From: Actinomycetota bacterium
GTDB taxonomy: Bacteria > Actinomycetota > Acidimicrobiia > Spongiisociales > ZC4RG35
Reading direction: 5' to 3'
NCBI GenBank assembly: GCA_027296205.1
Contig: JAPUJM010000047.1
Coordinates: 1 to 12,339 of the forward strand
Length of the DNA: 12,339 nt
Position 1 is the stretch's first letter; every line of letters starts with the position of its first letter. The translations under genes and the position numbers were made by a program. Shown here in pieces: positions 6,210 through 12,339 of the stretch. Below the pieces are notes generated by a model, which was not told where the DNA came from, searched no databases, and saw nothing but the letters and a program-made list of their open reading frames with translations.

Positions 6210-7703
6210 GTGAAACAGGTTCAGCATTGGATCGACGGTTCGCTCACGGCCGGGGCCTCATCCCGGGTCGGTCCTGTGTTCAACCCGGCCGCCGGGGAGC
6301 AGACCGGTGAGGTCGCTCTCGCCAATAGTGACGACGTCGACACGGCCGTCCGGTCGGCAAAGGAGGCGTTCGAATCCTGGCGGAACTCGTCGCTGACCAA
6401 GCGTCAGAACATCATGTTCGCATTCCGCGAGATCATGTCGGCTCGCCGCCAGGAGATGGCTGAGACACTGACATCCGAGCACGGGAAGACGGTTGACGAT
6501 TCTCTGGGTGAAGTCCAGAGAGGCATCGAGGTCGTCGAGTTCGCTTGCAACATCGCCCATCTGCTCAAGGGCGATTTCTCCGAGCAGGTGTCGACCGGAG
6601 TCGACACGTACACCATCAGGCAGCCGTTGGGGGTTGTTGCCGGAATCACGCCGTTCAACTTCCCGGCGATGGTCCCGATGTGGATGTACCCCATCGCCAT
6701 CGCCTGCGGTAACACCTTCGTCCTGAAGCCATCGGAGAAAGACCCGTCGACATCCCTTCTTGCCGCCGAGATGCTCACCGAGGCGGGGTTGCCAGACGGT
6801 GTGTTCAACGTGGTCCATGGTGACAAAGAGTCGGTGGATGCCTTGATCACCCATCCAGATGTCGCCGCCATCTCGTTTGTGGGGTCAACTCCGATTGCCC
6901 GCCACATCTACGAGACAGGCACCCGGAACGGCAAGAGAGTCCAGGCCCTTGGTGGAGCAAAGAATCACATGATCGTGCTTCCGGATGCGGATATGGACCT
7001 GGCCGCCGATGCCGCGGTCTCTGCCGGGTACGGTTCGGCCGGGGAGAGGTGTATGGCCATCTCGGCTGTAGTGGCGGTGGGTGAAGCCGGCGATCGGCTC
7101 ATCGAAGACGTGCAAACTCGCATCGAGAAACTCACTGTCGGCCCCGGGGATCAGCCCGGAGTCGAGATGGGCCCATTGGTGACCAGCCAGCATCTCGACC
7201 GGGTCCGTGGGTACGTCGACTCCGGTGAAGAGCAAGGGGCCTTGCTGGTCGCCGACGGCCGTGATTTCGTGGTTGACGGGTTTGAGGATGGCTATTTCTT
7301 CGGCCCCACCCTGTTCGACAACGTCACCACCGACATGTCGATATACACCGATGAGATCTTTGGGCCGGTCCTGTCCACGGTGCGGATGGAGCACTTCGAG
7401 GACGCGATACAGCTGATCAACGAGAACCCGTATGGCAATGGGACCGCGGTGTTCACCAACGACGGGGGAGCGGCCCGCAAGTTTCAGAATGAGATTCAGG
7501 TCGGCATGGTCGGGATCAACGTTCCGATACCGGTGCCGTTGTCCTTCTATTCATTCGGCGGTTGGAAGGACTCCATCTTTGGGAGCCACGCCATCTACGG
7601 CCCCGAGGGTGTCCACTTCTACACCCGGCAGAAGGTTGTCATTTCCCGCTGGCCCGATCCGATCCACCGTGGAGTGGATCTCGGCTTCCCGACCCACAGC
7701 TAG
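6210..7703 (+). CDS. mmsA: Methylmalonate-semialdehyde dehydrogenase (CoA-acylating)
   Basis: The protein has 497 residues, the normal length for MmsA/IolA. It oxidises methylmalonate semialdehyde (valine, thymine and inositol breakdown) with NAD+ and CoA to propionyl-CoA and CO2, or malonate semialdehyde to acetyl-CoA. The signature segments are TPFNFPAMVPMWMYPIAIACG (split at residues 147-167), FVLKPSEKDPS (170-180), FVGSTPIA (223-230) and GSAGERCMA (275-283) with the nucleophile Cys281. The usual aldehyde-dehydrogenase Glu of the ELGGK motif is absent; LGGAKNH with Asn252 stands there, the mark of the CoA-acylating subfamily. The GTG start at 6210 has no clear ribosome-binding site, but the N-terminus begins as family members do. 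OsmC follows 48 bases downstream. Confidence 0.93.
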   Translation: MKQVQHWIDGSLTAGASSRVGPVFNPAAGEQTGEVALANSDDVDTAVRSAKEAFESWRNSSLTKRQNIMFAFREIMSARRQEMAETLTSEHGKTVDDSLGEVQRGIEVVEFACNIAHLLKGDFSEQVSTGVDTYTIRQPLGVVAGITPFNFPAMVPMWMYPIAIACGNTFVLKPSEKDPSTSLLAAEMLTEAGLPDGVFNVVHGDKESVDALITHPDVAAISFVGSTPIARHIYETGTRNGKRVQALGGAKNHMIVLPDADMDLAADAAVSAGYGSAGERCMAISAVVAVGEAGDRLIEDVQTRIEKLTVGPGDQPGVEMGPLVTSQHLDRVRGYVDSGEEQGALLVADGRDFVVDGFEDGYFFGPTLFDNVTTDMSIYTDEIFGPVLSTVRMEHFEDAIQLINENPYGNGTAVFTNDGGAARKFQNEIQVGMVGINVPIPVPLSFYSFGGWKDSIFGSHAIYGPEGVHFYTRQKVVISRWPDPIHRGVDLGFPTHS

Positions 7704-7751
7704 GGCAACCACTGAGTAGTGTTCCGCTGACCCGAGATCAGGATGGTATTG

Positions 7752-8180
7752 ATGGCACTCGAGAGCACCGCTCGCACCCACTGGGATGGCGATCTCTTCA
7801 ACGGAAGCGGGACGACCAGTCTCGACAGCGGCGCAACCCAACCCTTGCGAGTCACCTGGAAGGCGCGGGCGGAAGACCACGGCGGGCTCACCAGCCCCGA
7901 AGAGCTCATCGCCGCCGCTCACGCCTCGTGCTACTCGATGGCGCTCGCCAACACCCTGGCGGAGAACGAGACTCCACCGGCCAGTCTCGATGTCCAGGCG
8001 ACCGCCACCTTCGTTCCCGGCGACGGGATCACGTCCATGGAACTCGAGGTGACAGCCAACGTCGATGACATCAGCGATGACAGGTTTCAGGAACTGGCCC
8101 AGACCGCCAAGGATGGCTGCCCGGTGTCACAGGCACTCGCGGGGAACGTGCCCATCTCGCTGGTCGCGATCCTGGGCTGA
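7752..8180 (+). CDS. osmC: OsmC-family peroxidase (organic hydroperoxide detoxification)
   Basis: The 142-residue protein matches the E. coli OsmC subgroup. The N-terminus has HWDGDLFNGSGTTSLDSG, and the two redox cysteines lie in SPEELIAAAHASCYSMALA (Cys60) and DGCPVSQAL (Cys123). OsmC reduces organic hydroperoxides through the first Cys, with a disulfide to the second. Both cysteines are encoded by normal TGC codons. ATG 7752 is chosen because AGGA at 7740-7743 lies eight bases upstream and the N-terminus then matches OsmC; ATG 7743 is in frame but overlaps that site. It may be co-transcribed with mmsA (48-base gap). It converges on the oxidoreductase gene with only 15 bases between stops and no hairpin between them. 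Confidence 0.9.
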   Translation: MALESTARTHWDGDLFNGSGTTSLDSGATQPLRVTWKARAEDHGGLTSPEELIAAAHASCYSMALANTLAENETPPASLDVQATATFVPGDGITSMELEVTANVDDISDDRFQELAQTAKDGCPVSQALAGNVPISLVAILG

Positions 8181-8195
8181 TCCGGGGGGACCGGG

Positions 8196-9122
8196 TCAAG
8201 CGTCATGTAGTCGGTCGACGACGGCGGCCATCTCCTCGACAGCCTGAATCTTGTTTTCAAGCCCGCCCTCGTAGACGAGGTCGCAGCGCACCTCGCCGAT
8301 GCCGACCTCGGAGAACTCGAGGAGAGCATCCGCTATCTCACCGGTTGGTCCTCCGATCTGAACCATGTGAGCTTCGGGGTCAAACCCGATTCCGAGTGGG
8401 TCGACGGAGTAGACGTCGAGCGACCGCCGCAACGTCGCCGGGTCGCGCCCCACTTCGGCACAAGCCTGGTCGAGTTCCCCGGTGATTGGTCTCACCGACT
8501 CGATGAGGGCCTTCCCGTGTGCCCACCAGTTCCACTCATCGCCGAAGCGGGCGGCGAGACGCAGCATCTTTGGCTTGCCGCCGGCAATCACTATTGGCGG
8601 CCCCTGGGCACGGGGACCACGCATCACCATCTCGGCGTTGTTGGCAGACCAGAACCTCCCCTGGTGGTCGGCTCGTCCGTTTTTGAGCATGGAATGGATG
8701 ATCTCGATTGCCTCTTCGAAGCGCGAGTAGCGAAAGTCGGTGGGAAATCCGAACGTCTGGTAGTCCTCGTCGGGTGTGTTGCCGGCGCCGATCCCAAAGA
8801 TGAAACGCCCGCCTGAGATCTCGTCGATGGTCTCGGCGATCTTGGCCAGCATTGCCGGGGAGCGATAGACGCCGTTGAACACCGAAGGCCCGAATTCGAT
8901 GGTCGAAGTGGCCTCCGCTATCGCACCAGAGATGGCGACTGCCTCCCACAACCCGGAGTCTTCCTTCTTGCCCGGATAGAAGAGCCCGTCTTCGAAGACA
9001 ACAGAGTCGAAGCCGACCTGCTCTGCCGTCGAGACCTGGGCTCGGATGTCATCCCACGTCGGTGAGGCTCGGCCGTTGTCGTCCATGCGGCCGTTTAGTT
9101 GCATGATCAAGCCGATGCGCAT
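8196..9122 (-). CDS. LLM-class (luciferase-like) F420-dependent oxidoreductase
   Basis: The 308-residue TIM-barrel protein belongs to the bacterial-luciferase-like superfamily. Typical segments are the first strand MRIGLIMQLN, AEQVGFDSVVFED (33-45), the strand with FGPSVFNGVYRSPAMLAKI, then IDEISGGRFIFGIGAGN, the most telling motif of F420-binding members, and IVIAGGKPKMLRLAARFGDEW near the phosphate end. The substrate cannot be inferred. The start at 9122 is backed by AGGGGA a few bases upstream; an upstream in-frame extension to 9215 would run through the ArsR operator region and lacks a comparable site. The gene is divergent from the SRPBCC/ArsR operon. A TATAAG box on the minus strand (9229-9234) lies between the two operator palindromes, so the ArsR protein might also control this gene. 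Confidence 0.85.
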   Translation of the reverse strand: MRIGLIMQLNGRMDDNGRASPTWDDIRAQVSTAEQVGFDSVVFEDGLFYPGKKEDSGLWEAVAISGAIAEATSTIEFGPSVFNGVYRSPAMLAKIAETIDEISGGRFIFGIGAGNTPDEDYQTFGFPTDFRYSRFEEAIEIIHSMLKNGRADHQGRFWSANNAEMVMRGPRAQGPPIVIAGGKPKMLRLAARFGDEWNWWAHGKALIESVRPITGELDQACAEVGRDPATLRRSLDVYSVDPLGIGFDPEAHMVQIGGPTGEIADALLEFSEVGIGEVRCDLVYEGGLENKIQAVEEMAAVVDRLHDA

Positions 9123-9196
9123 GGATCCCCTTTCGGACCGAGACCGCCAACCTAGCGAAGAGGCGTCAGCCGGGGAGGAGCCCCGTTGGGCAGCTC

Positions 9197-9225
9197 TTGA
9201 CAACCCGACGCGCAACCGATACGTT
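9197..9225 (+). promoter_or_regulatory. Promoter of the SRPBCC/ArsR operon
   Basis: A consensus -35 TTGACA (9197-9202) is followed after 17 bases by a weak -10 TACGTT (9220-9225). A transcript would begin near 9232 and reach the SRPBCC start at 9278 with a leader of about 45 bases. The -10 lies inside the first GCAAC-N6-GTTGC palindrome, so a bound repressor would block it. Confidence 0.55.
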
Positions 9226-9258
9226 GCTCTTATACACGCAACAGTTCGGTTGCGCGTC
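9207..9258. promoter_or_regulatory. Tandem ArsR-type operator: two GCAAC-N6-GTTGC palindromes in a 13-bp outer inverted repeat
   Basis: Two exact copies of GCAAC-N6-GTTGC lie at 9212-9227 and 9238-9253, centres 26 bp apart. The outermost arms also pair with each other: GACGCGCAACCGA (9207-9219) is the exact reverse complement of 9246-9258. ArsR/SmtB repressors bind imperfect palindromes at their own promoters, and this operon encodes such a repressor, so autoregulation is the simplest reading. Confidence 0.6.
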
Positions 9259-9277
9259 TACGTTTGGGAGTCAACAT

Positions 9278-9721
9278 ATGAGAGTCGATGAGATCAGAAG
9301 AGAGCTTGTGGTCGAGGCACCCATCGAGCAGGTGTGGGAGGCGCTGACGACTCCGGAGCATCTGAGGAAGTGGTTTGGTGACAGCGCCGAGGTCGATCTT
9401 CGGCCAGGTGGGCGGGCCCGGTTCGGATGGTCGGAGTTCAACGATTCGTCGGAGGCGATCATCGAGGTCGTCGATCGGCCGTCACGGTTCTCATTTCGCT
9501 GGGAAGCCCTTCGTGACACACCGGTCGAGCAAGCGTCGACCCTTGTGGAGTTCAGTCTCGAATCTGTCGGAGAGGGAACACGTCTGACCCTGGTGGAGTC
9601 GGGGTTCGCTGCTCTGCCAGAGGATGCCTACGACCATCGTTTTGAGGAGAACTCGTCGGGTTGGACTGCGGAGCTGAAAGACCTCAGTGTCTATCTCGCC
9701 GCGGTGAGCTCGGTTGGCTGA
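9278..9721 (+). CDS. SRPBCC/AHSA1-domain protein
   Basis: The 147-residue protein has the START-like fold of the Aha1-C-terminal-homology (AHSA1) group. It begins with a strand RRELVVEAPIEQVWEALTTPEHLRKWFG, followed by GGRARFGW, IIEVVDRPSRFSFRW and TLVEFSLESVGEGTRLTLVESGF, the usual strand order of this family, and ends in a long C-terminal helix. Such proteins form a deep hydrophobic cavity; the ligand is unknown. ATG 9278 follows GGGAG at 9266-9270. The gene overlaps the ArsR start by eight bases, so the two are translationally coupled. Pairs of SRPBCC and ArsR genes are widespread in Actinobacteria, and the SRPBCC protein may sense or bind the inducing molecule, but this is inference. Confidence 0.87.
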   Translation: MRVDEIRRELVVEAPIEQVWEALTTPEHLRKWFGDSAEVDLRPGGRARFGWSEFNDSSEAIIEVVDRPSRFSFRWEALRDTPVEQASTLVEFSLESVGEGTRLTLVESGFAALPEDAYDHRFEENSSGWTAELKDLSVYLAAVSSVG

Positions 9722-10019
9722 ATCCGACGTCTTCTCGGCTCTGTCCGACCCAACCCGACGTCAGTTGGTCGACTGGCTGGCGGAGGAGGGGAGTGGCACG
9801 GCTACCGGGTTCGCCGAGCGTCTCCCGATCAGTCGGCAAGCGGTGGCTCGCCACCTCCAGGAACTGGAGAAGGCCGGGGTGGTCGACTCATCTCGATCCG
9901 GTCGGGAAAACAGGTTCGTGCTGCGCCCAGAGCCTCTGACCAGAGCCGCCGGGTGGCTGGAGGCCAGGGCGGGCGCCTGGGACAGGACCCTCGTCCGGCT
10001 CCAGGATCATCTCGAATAG
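9714..10019 (+). CDS. ArsR/SmtB-family winged-helix transcriptional regulator
   Basis: The protein has 101 residues. The N-terminal VFSALSDPTRRQLVDWLAE is the hallmark first helices of the family. A helix-turn-helix lies at about residues 30-55 (ATGFAERLPISRQAVARHLQ), followed by the wing with GRENRFVL. No CxC or other metal-binding cysteine is present, so classical arsenic or metal sensing is unlikely. The start is TTG 9714, inside the end of the SRPBCC gene, with GGTGAG (9703-9708) as ribosome-binding site. It probably represses its own operon through the palindromes upstream of the SRPBCC gene. The 59 bases after it contain no strong terminator. Confidence 0.88.
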   Translation: MAESDVFSALSDPTRRQLVDWLAEEGSGTATGFAERLPISRQAVARHLQELEKAGVVDSSRSGRENRFVLRPEPLTRAAGWLEARAGAWDRTLVRLQDHLE

Positions 10020-10078
10020 CTGGTCGGGCTGCGGTCCCCGCCTACCCGCGGATTGGCCCGAGCCCATAGGATCTCGAG

Positions 10079-10789
10079 ATGTTCCCGCTGAAAGATGTCA
10101 ACCCGACGCGGATTACCCCGTACGTCACGATCGGTTTCATCGTCGCCAATCTGCTCGTGTTCTTCCTGATCCAGGGTCGGCAGACACCGGCCGAGCAGGA
10201 AGAGTTCCTCTACCGGAGGGCGGCGATCGGTTGCGAGATCACCACACTGCAACCGCTGAGTGCAGAAGAGATCATCACCGGCAAATGCCTCTCCGGGTCG
10301 GAGGAGCCGGTATTTCCCGAGAAGATCCCGTTCTTTTCGGTGCTGACCTCGATGTTCCTCCATGGCGGTATAGGCCACGTCGTCTTCAACATGTGGTTTC
10401 TCTGGATCTTCGGAAACAATGTCGAGGAGGCGTTCGGGCGGCTGAGATACATCCTCATGTACATCGCCGGAGGGGTGGGCGCCACACTCGCCTTTGTCGC
10501 CGCCAACCCCGACTCGACCATCCCCCTGGTGGGCGCGTCCGGTGCGATCGCCGCGGTTCTCGGCTCCTATGCAGTGCTTTTTCCCGGCCACCGGGTGCTT
10601 TCGCTTTTGGGCTGGTTCATCGTGCCGGTGCCGGCGGCGGTGTTTCTTGGTGTCTGGTTCGTGCTGCAATTTGGTCTGGGCGGCACCAATGTGGCCTGGG
10701 AGGCGCACGCCGGCGGCTTTGCGTTTGGGTTTGCGCTGACCCTCTTGTTCAGACGGCGGCTGCTTCGAAGGGTCAGTCTGAGCCGCTGA
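10079..10789 (+). CDS. Rhomboid-family intramembrane serine protease
   Basis: The 236-residue polytopic membrane protein has the rhomboid hallmarks. HGGIGHVVFNMWFLWIFGNN (residues 95-114) supplies the oxyanion-side His100 and Asn104. GASG (152-155) holds the nucleophile Ser154, and AHAGGFAFG holds the partner His210. At least six hydrophobic helices are visible, the first at about 13-32. A loop of about 55 residues between helices 1 and 2 carries two cysteines (Cys52, Cys70), probably outside the membrane. Rhomboids cut single-pass membrane proteins within or near the membrane. The window encodes two single-pass surface proteins, but no link is shown. ATG 10079 has AGGA eight bases upstream. 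Confidence 0.92.
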   Translation: MFPLKDVNPTRITPYVTIGFIVANLLVFFLIQGRQTPAEQEEFLYRRAAIGCEITTLQPLSAEEIITGKCLSGSEEPVFPEKIPFFSVLTSMFLHGGIGHVVFNMWFLWIFGNNVEEAFGRLRYILMYIAGGVGATLAFVAANPDSTIPLVGASGAIAAVLGSYAVLFPGHRVLSLLGWFIVPVPAAVFLGVWFVLQFGLGGTNVAWEAHAGGFAFGFALTLLFRRRLLRRVSLSR

Positions 10790-10793
10790 GGGT

Positions 10794-11351
10794 CTACTTG
10801 CTCTCGGCCTCGTCCTTGCGCCTGCGATGGGCGGCGACGGCCTCCCGTGTGGAGCAGGTGGTTGAGCAGTTCAAGCGAGAACGGTTACGTGAGGTGTCCA
10901 CGTAGACATCATCACAATCAGACGCGCTGCAGGCCCCGAAGCGATCGACTCCGTCCTCGACGATGACCGCGGCGAGACCCATCGCCGTGGTCGTTCCCAG
11001 CCAGGAGGTCATCGTCCCGTTGACAGGCTCGAAGTGGAGGTGGGGCTCGCCGCTGTGCATGGAGACCCGAGGGACCGCGCCATAGTCATTGAGGATGGCG
11101 TTGACATGGCCGGCAGCGGTGGCGTTGTCGGAGGACAGCATCACTGTTCTCAGGGAGTCACGGAGCTGGCGGATCGCCTCGAGCTCAGAGGCTTTCGGTG
11201 GCTGGGCCACTCCCGCCCAGAGGTCGCGATAGCCCTCTAGAAGCTGATTCAGGTCGTCAGCCTCGGCGATCTGGTCGCTGCCACCCTGGCCGGTGTTGAC
11301 CAGAAGCACCGCCAGCTCGACAGGTCGGTTCGTGTAATGGTTGAAATACAT
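10794..11351 (-). CDS. CGNR zinc-finger / ABATE-domain putative transcriptional regulator
   Basis: The 185-residue protein starts with MYFNHYTNRPVELAVLLVN, an ABATE-type (DUF1470) helical N-terminal domain, and ends with a CGNR zinc finger: GACSASDCDDVYVDTSRNRS, then NCSTTCSTREAVAAHRRR. The four cysteines (about residues 140, 145, 162 and 166) can bind zinc, and DTSRNRS is the family signature. The name-giving CGNR motif reads CSTR here, and the second Cys pair is spaced C-x3-C rather than C-x4-C, a variant I associate with actinobacterial members. These proteins are thought to be DNA-binding regulators. No clear ribosome-binding site precedes ATG 11351. It is divergent from the 54-residue gene and may regulate both. 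It ends five bases from the rhomboid stop, converging with it. Confidence 0.85.
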   Translation of the reverse strand: MYFNHYTNRPVELAVLLVNTGQGGSDQIAEADDLNQLLEGYRDLWAGVAQPPKASELEAIRQLRDSLRTVMLSSDNATAAGHVNAILNDYGAVPRVSMHSGEPHLHFEPVNGTMTSWLGTTTAMGLAAVIVEDGVDRFGACSASDCDDVYVDTSRNRSRLNCSTTCSTREAVAAHRRRKDEAESK

Positions 11352-11379
11352 TTGACAGCTTACTGTTGTGTGGTACTGT
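11352..11379 (+). promoter_or_regulatory. Promoter for the small-protein gene
   Basis: TTGACA (11352-11357), directly next to the divergent CGNR start codon, is followed after 16 bases by TACTGT (11374-11379). The -35 is perfect and the -10 weak. The leader to ATG 11437 would be about 50 bases. Confidence 0.45.
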
Positions 11380-11410
11380 AACCATCATAACGGATTACAC
11401 CCCTTACAGT
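11360..11410. repeat. Repeated TTACTGT / ACTGTAA / TTACAGT motif, operator candidate
   Basis: TTACTGT at 11360-11366 and TACTGTAA at 11374-11381 are direct repeats 13 bases apart, and TTACAGT at 11404-11410 is the exact inverse of ACTGTAA (11375-11381). The three copies overlap the promoter elements of both divergent genes, so they are candidate sites for the CGNR protein. Confidence 0.4.
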
Positions 11411-11413
11411 CAA
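11384..11413 (-). promoter_or_regulatory. Promoter for the CGNR regulator gene
   Basis: On the minus strand, TTGACT (11408-11413) and TATGAT (11384-11389) are separated by 18 bases; both boxes match the consensus at five of six positions. The expected start, near 11377, leaves a leader of about 25 bases. The -35 box overlaps one arm (TTACAGT, 11404-11410) of an inverted repeat. Confidence 0.5.
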
Positions 11414-11436
11414 GGGGACCGATGATAGGAGACATC

Positions 11437-11601
11437 ATGTTCGATCTCGCCAGGGTGCTGCAAGAGGAAAAACGCCGCGAAGCCAGTCGATACCGGCTTG
11501 CCGACAGTCTGTCAAGGTGCCGTTCATGGTCCGTCGGACGCTACCGGCTCACCGTCGCCAAGACAGCCGAAGGCTCGGTTCACTCTTCCACCCTCCGTTG
11601 A
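11437..11601 (+). CDS. Small basic hypothetical protein (54 aa)
   Basis: The protein begins MFDLARVLQEEKRREASRYR and is rich in Arg and Ser, with no membrane segment. The first 20 residues would form an amphipathic, highly charged helix. The case for a real gene is the start region: AGGAG (11427-11431) sits five bases before ATG 11437, and a promoter with a perfect TTGACA lies upstream. It is divergent from the CGNR regulator and may be its target. I do not recognise the family. It ends 21 bases before the DUF1992 gene, so the two may be co-transcribed. Confidence 0.6.
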   Translation: MFDLARVLQEEKRREASRYRLADSLSRCRSWSVGRYRLTVAKTAEGSVHSSTLR

Positions 11602-11622
11602 GTCTCACTACTCTGGGAGCTC

Positions 11623-11841
11623 GTGAAGGGCGAGCCCCCGGAGAAGTTGCAGGAGATGTTGGCCGATCGTCTGATCCGCGAGGCGATGGAGTCGGGCGAT
11701 TTCGACGACCTCCCCGGCGCGGGTAGGCCACTGCCGGGTGCCGGCACGGCCGACGATGAGTACTGGTGGCTCCGGGACTGGGTGAAGCGGAACCAGATCA
11801 ACCCCGATCTTCGTGGCCAAAAGACCCAGGAGTCCGATTAG
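11623..11841 (+). CDS. DUF1992 (DnaJC28-like C-terminal domain) protein
   Basis: The 72-residue protein starts at GTG 11623, with GGGAG three bases upstream. DRLIREAMESGDFDDLPGAG (residues 15-34) followed by RPLP is the signature of DUF1992, a short domain also found in the eukaryotic DnaJ homologue DNAJC28. YWWLRDWVKRNQINPDLRGQ completes the usual helix. No J-domain is present, as is normal for bacterial members. The biochemical role is unknown. It may share a transcript with the 54-residue gene just upstream. Confidence 0.82.
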   Translation: MKGEPPEKLQEMLADRLIREAMESGDFDDLPGAGRPLPGAGTADDEYWWLRDWVKRNQINPDLRGQKTQESD

Positions 11842-11868
11842 CGAACCCACTCGACTGCTGTCCGCTTG

Positions 11869-11886
11869 TCTGCGCGTGGCCGCAGA
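11869..11886 (+). terminator. Possible hairpin after the DUF1992 gene
   Basis: TCTGCG-CGTGGC-CGCAGA forms a 6-bp stem 27 bases after the DUF1992 stop, without a T-tract. It may end the upstream transcript. The rest of the 127-base gap before the permease shows no clear promoter. Confidence 0.3.
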
Positions 11887-11968
11887 TCTGGTGGATCCAA
11901 GCGTGAATGCGGCTAGCGTTCCGGCACCCAAATGTCGCAAATCCCGATCCCAGTGACCACGTGAGTTG

Positions 11969-12339
11969 ATGCCGGCTCAACTCCAGCGCCACCTCGGTCT
12001 CTACGCAGTGTTCGCCGTGTCCATCGGGGCGATGATTGGGTCTGGCATCTTCGTCCTTCCCGGTCTCGCTTTCGAGTTGGGTGGTCCCGGCATGATCCTT
12101 GCCTACCTGCTGGCAGGGGTGATCGTGTTTCCCGCTGCCCTTGCCCAAGCAGAAATGGCGACGGCCATGCCTCGGGCCGGCGGAGCCTATCTCTATATCG
12201 ACATGGCCATGGGCCCTCTGATGGGAACCATCGCCGGGCTCGGTGTCTGGCTCTCGCTCGTCTTCAAGGCGGCGTTCGCTCTCGAGGGACTCGGTCTCTA
12301 TCTCGGCTTGTTCACCCAAGTCGACGCACGCACCCTGGG
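11969..12339 (+). CDS. APC-superfamily amino acid permease (3' truncated by window end)
   Basis: The first 123 codons are present, and the frame is open to the last base. Residues 10-30 (LGLYAVFAVSIGAMIGSGIF) carry the GSGIF unwound-helix motif of amino acid/polyamine/organocation transporters, which binds the substrate carboxylate. LGGPGMILAYLLAGVIVFPAA forms helix 2, followed by the conserved loop AQAEMATAMPRAGGAYLY, and a third helix at about 84-108. Substrate specificity cannot be told from this part. An in-frame stop at 11954-11956 limits the start to TTG 11966 or ATG 11969; ATG is preferred, although only a weak GTGAG precedes it. Confidence 0.87.
   Translation, partial: MPAQLQRHLGLYAVFAVSIGAMIGSGIFVLPGLAFELGGPGMILAYLLAGVIVFPAALAQAEMATAMPRAGGAYLYIDMAMGPLMGTIAGLGVWLSLVFKAAFALEGLGLYLGLFTQVDARTL

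Noticed and set aside
7752..8180. OsmC protein as a second selenoprotein
   Set aside because: OsmC-like selenoproteins are known, but here both catalytic positions are ordinary TGC cysteine codons and no internal TGA is present.
9123..9215. N-terminal extension of the luciferase-like oxidoreductase
   Set aside because: It would cover part of the promoter/operator region, and the protein's first beta strand starts at MRIGLIMQL with a good ribosome-binding site.
11798..12319. Minus-strand open frame of 173 codons at the right end
   Set aside because: It is opposite a clear APC permease whose helices and GSGIF motif are unmistakable; the antisense translation has no family features.

Overview
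The window looks like chromosomal DNA from a high-GC actinobacterium. Two enzymes belong to families that use coenzyme F420, there is a soluble acyl-ACP desaturase of the mycobacterial type and a CGNR zinc-finger regulator, and two membrane proteins carry long threonine-rich spacers beside a membrane segment. Those spacers recall environmental Acidimicrobiia, but the class assignment is inference. Genes are tightly packed on both strands. I see no insertion sequence, CRISPR array, tRNA or rRNA.

Layout. The 3' part of a threonine-rich, C-terminally anchored surface protein (2-472) is followed by a two-gene unit: an organomercurial-lyase (MerB) family gene and a SAM-dependent methyltransferase (499-2038). 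Two minus-strand genes follow: a signal-peptide-bearing 806-residue membrane protein with an alanine-rich coiled coil (2109-4529) and, upstream of it, an acyl-ACP desaturase (4633-5535). Divergent from these are a PPOX-fold F420/flavin protein (5642-6109), methylmalonate-semialdehyde dehydrogenase (6210-7703) and an OsmC-type peroxidase (7752-8180). A minus-strand luciferase-like F420-dependent oxidoreductase (8196-9122) faces OsmC. Next come an SRPBCC/ArsR operon with a clear promoter and tandem operator-like palindromes (9197-10019), a rhomboid protease (10079-10789), a CGNR regulator (minus, 10794-11351) divergent from a 54-residue small protein (11437-11601), a DUF1992 protein (11623-11841), and the start of an APC-family permease (11969 to the window end).

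Most notable point. The MerB-family gene is interrupted by one in-frame TGA at 928-930, exactly where the family has its second catalytic cysteine (Cys159 of plasmid R831b MerB). The frame stays open for 88 more codons and encodes a normal MerB-family C-terminus. Nineteen bases past the TGA is a perfect 6-bp hairpin with a GGTC tetraloop, the same loop and almost the same spacing as the bacterial SECIS of E. coli fdhF. I read this as a selenocysteine-containing MerB-like protein of 232 residues (Cys87, Asp90, Sec144) rather than a pseudogene. No selA, selB, selC or selD gene lies in the window, so the genome's ability to insert selenocysteine cannot be checked here.

The other strong regulatory signal is upstream of the SRPBCC/ArsR pair. 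There, two exact GCAAC-N6-GTTGC palindromes sit over and just downstream of a promoter with a perfect TTGACA -35 box.
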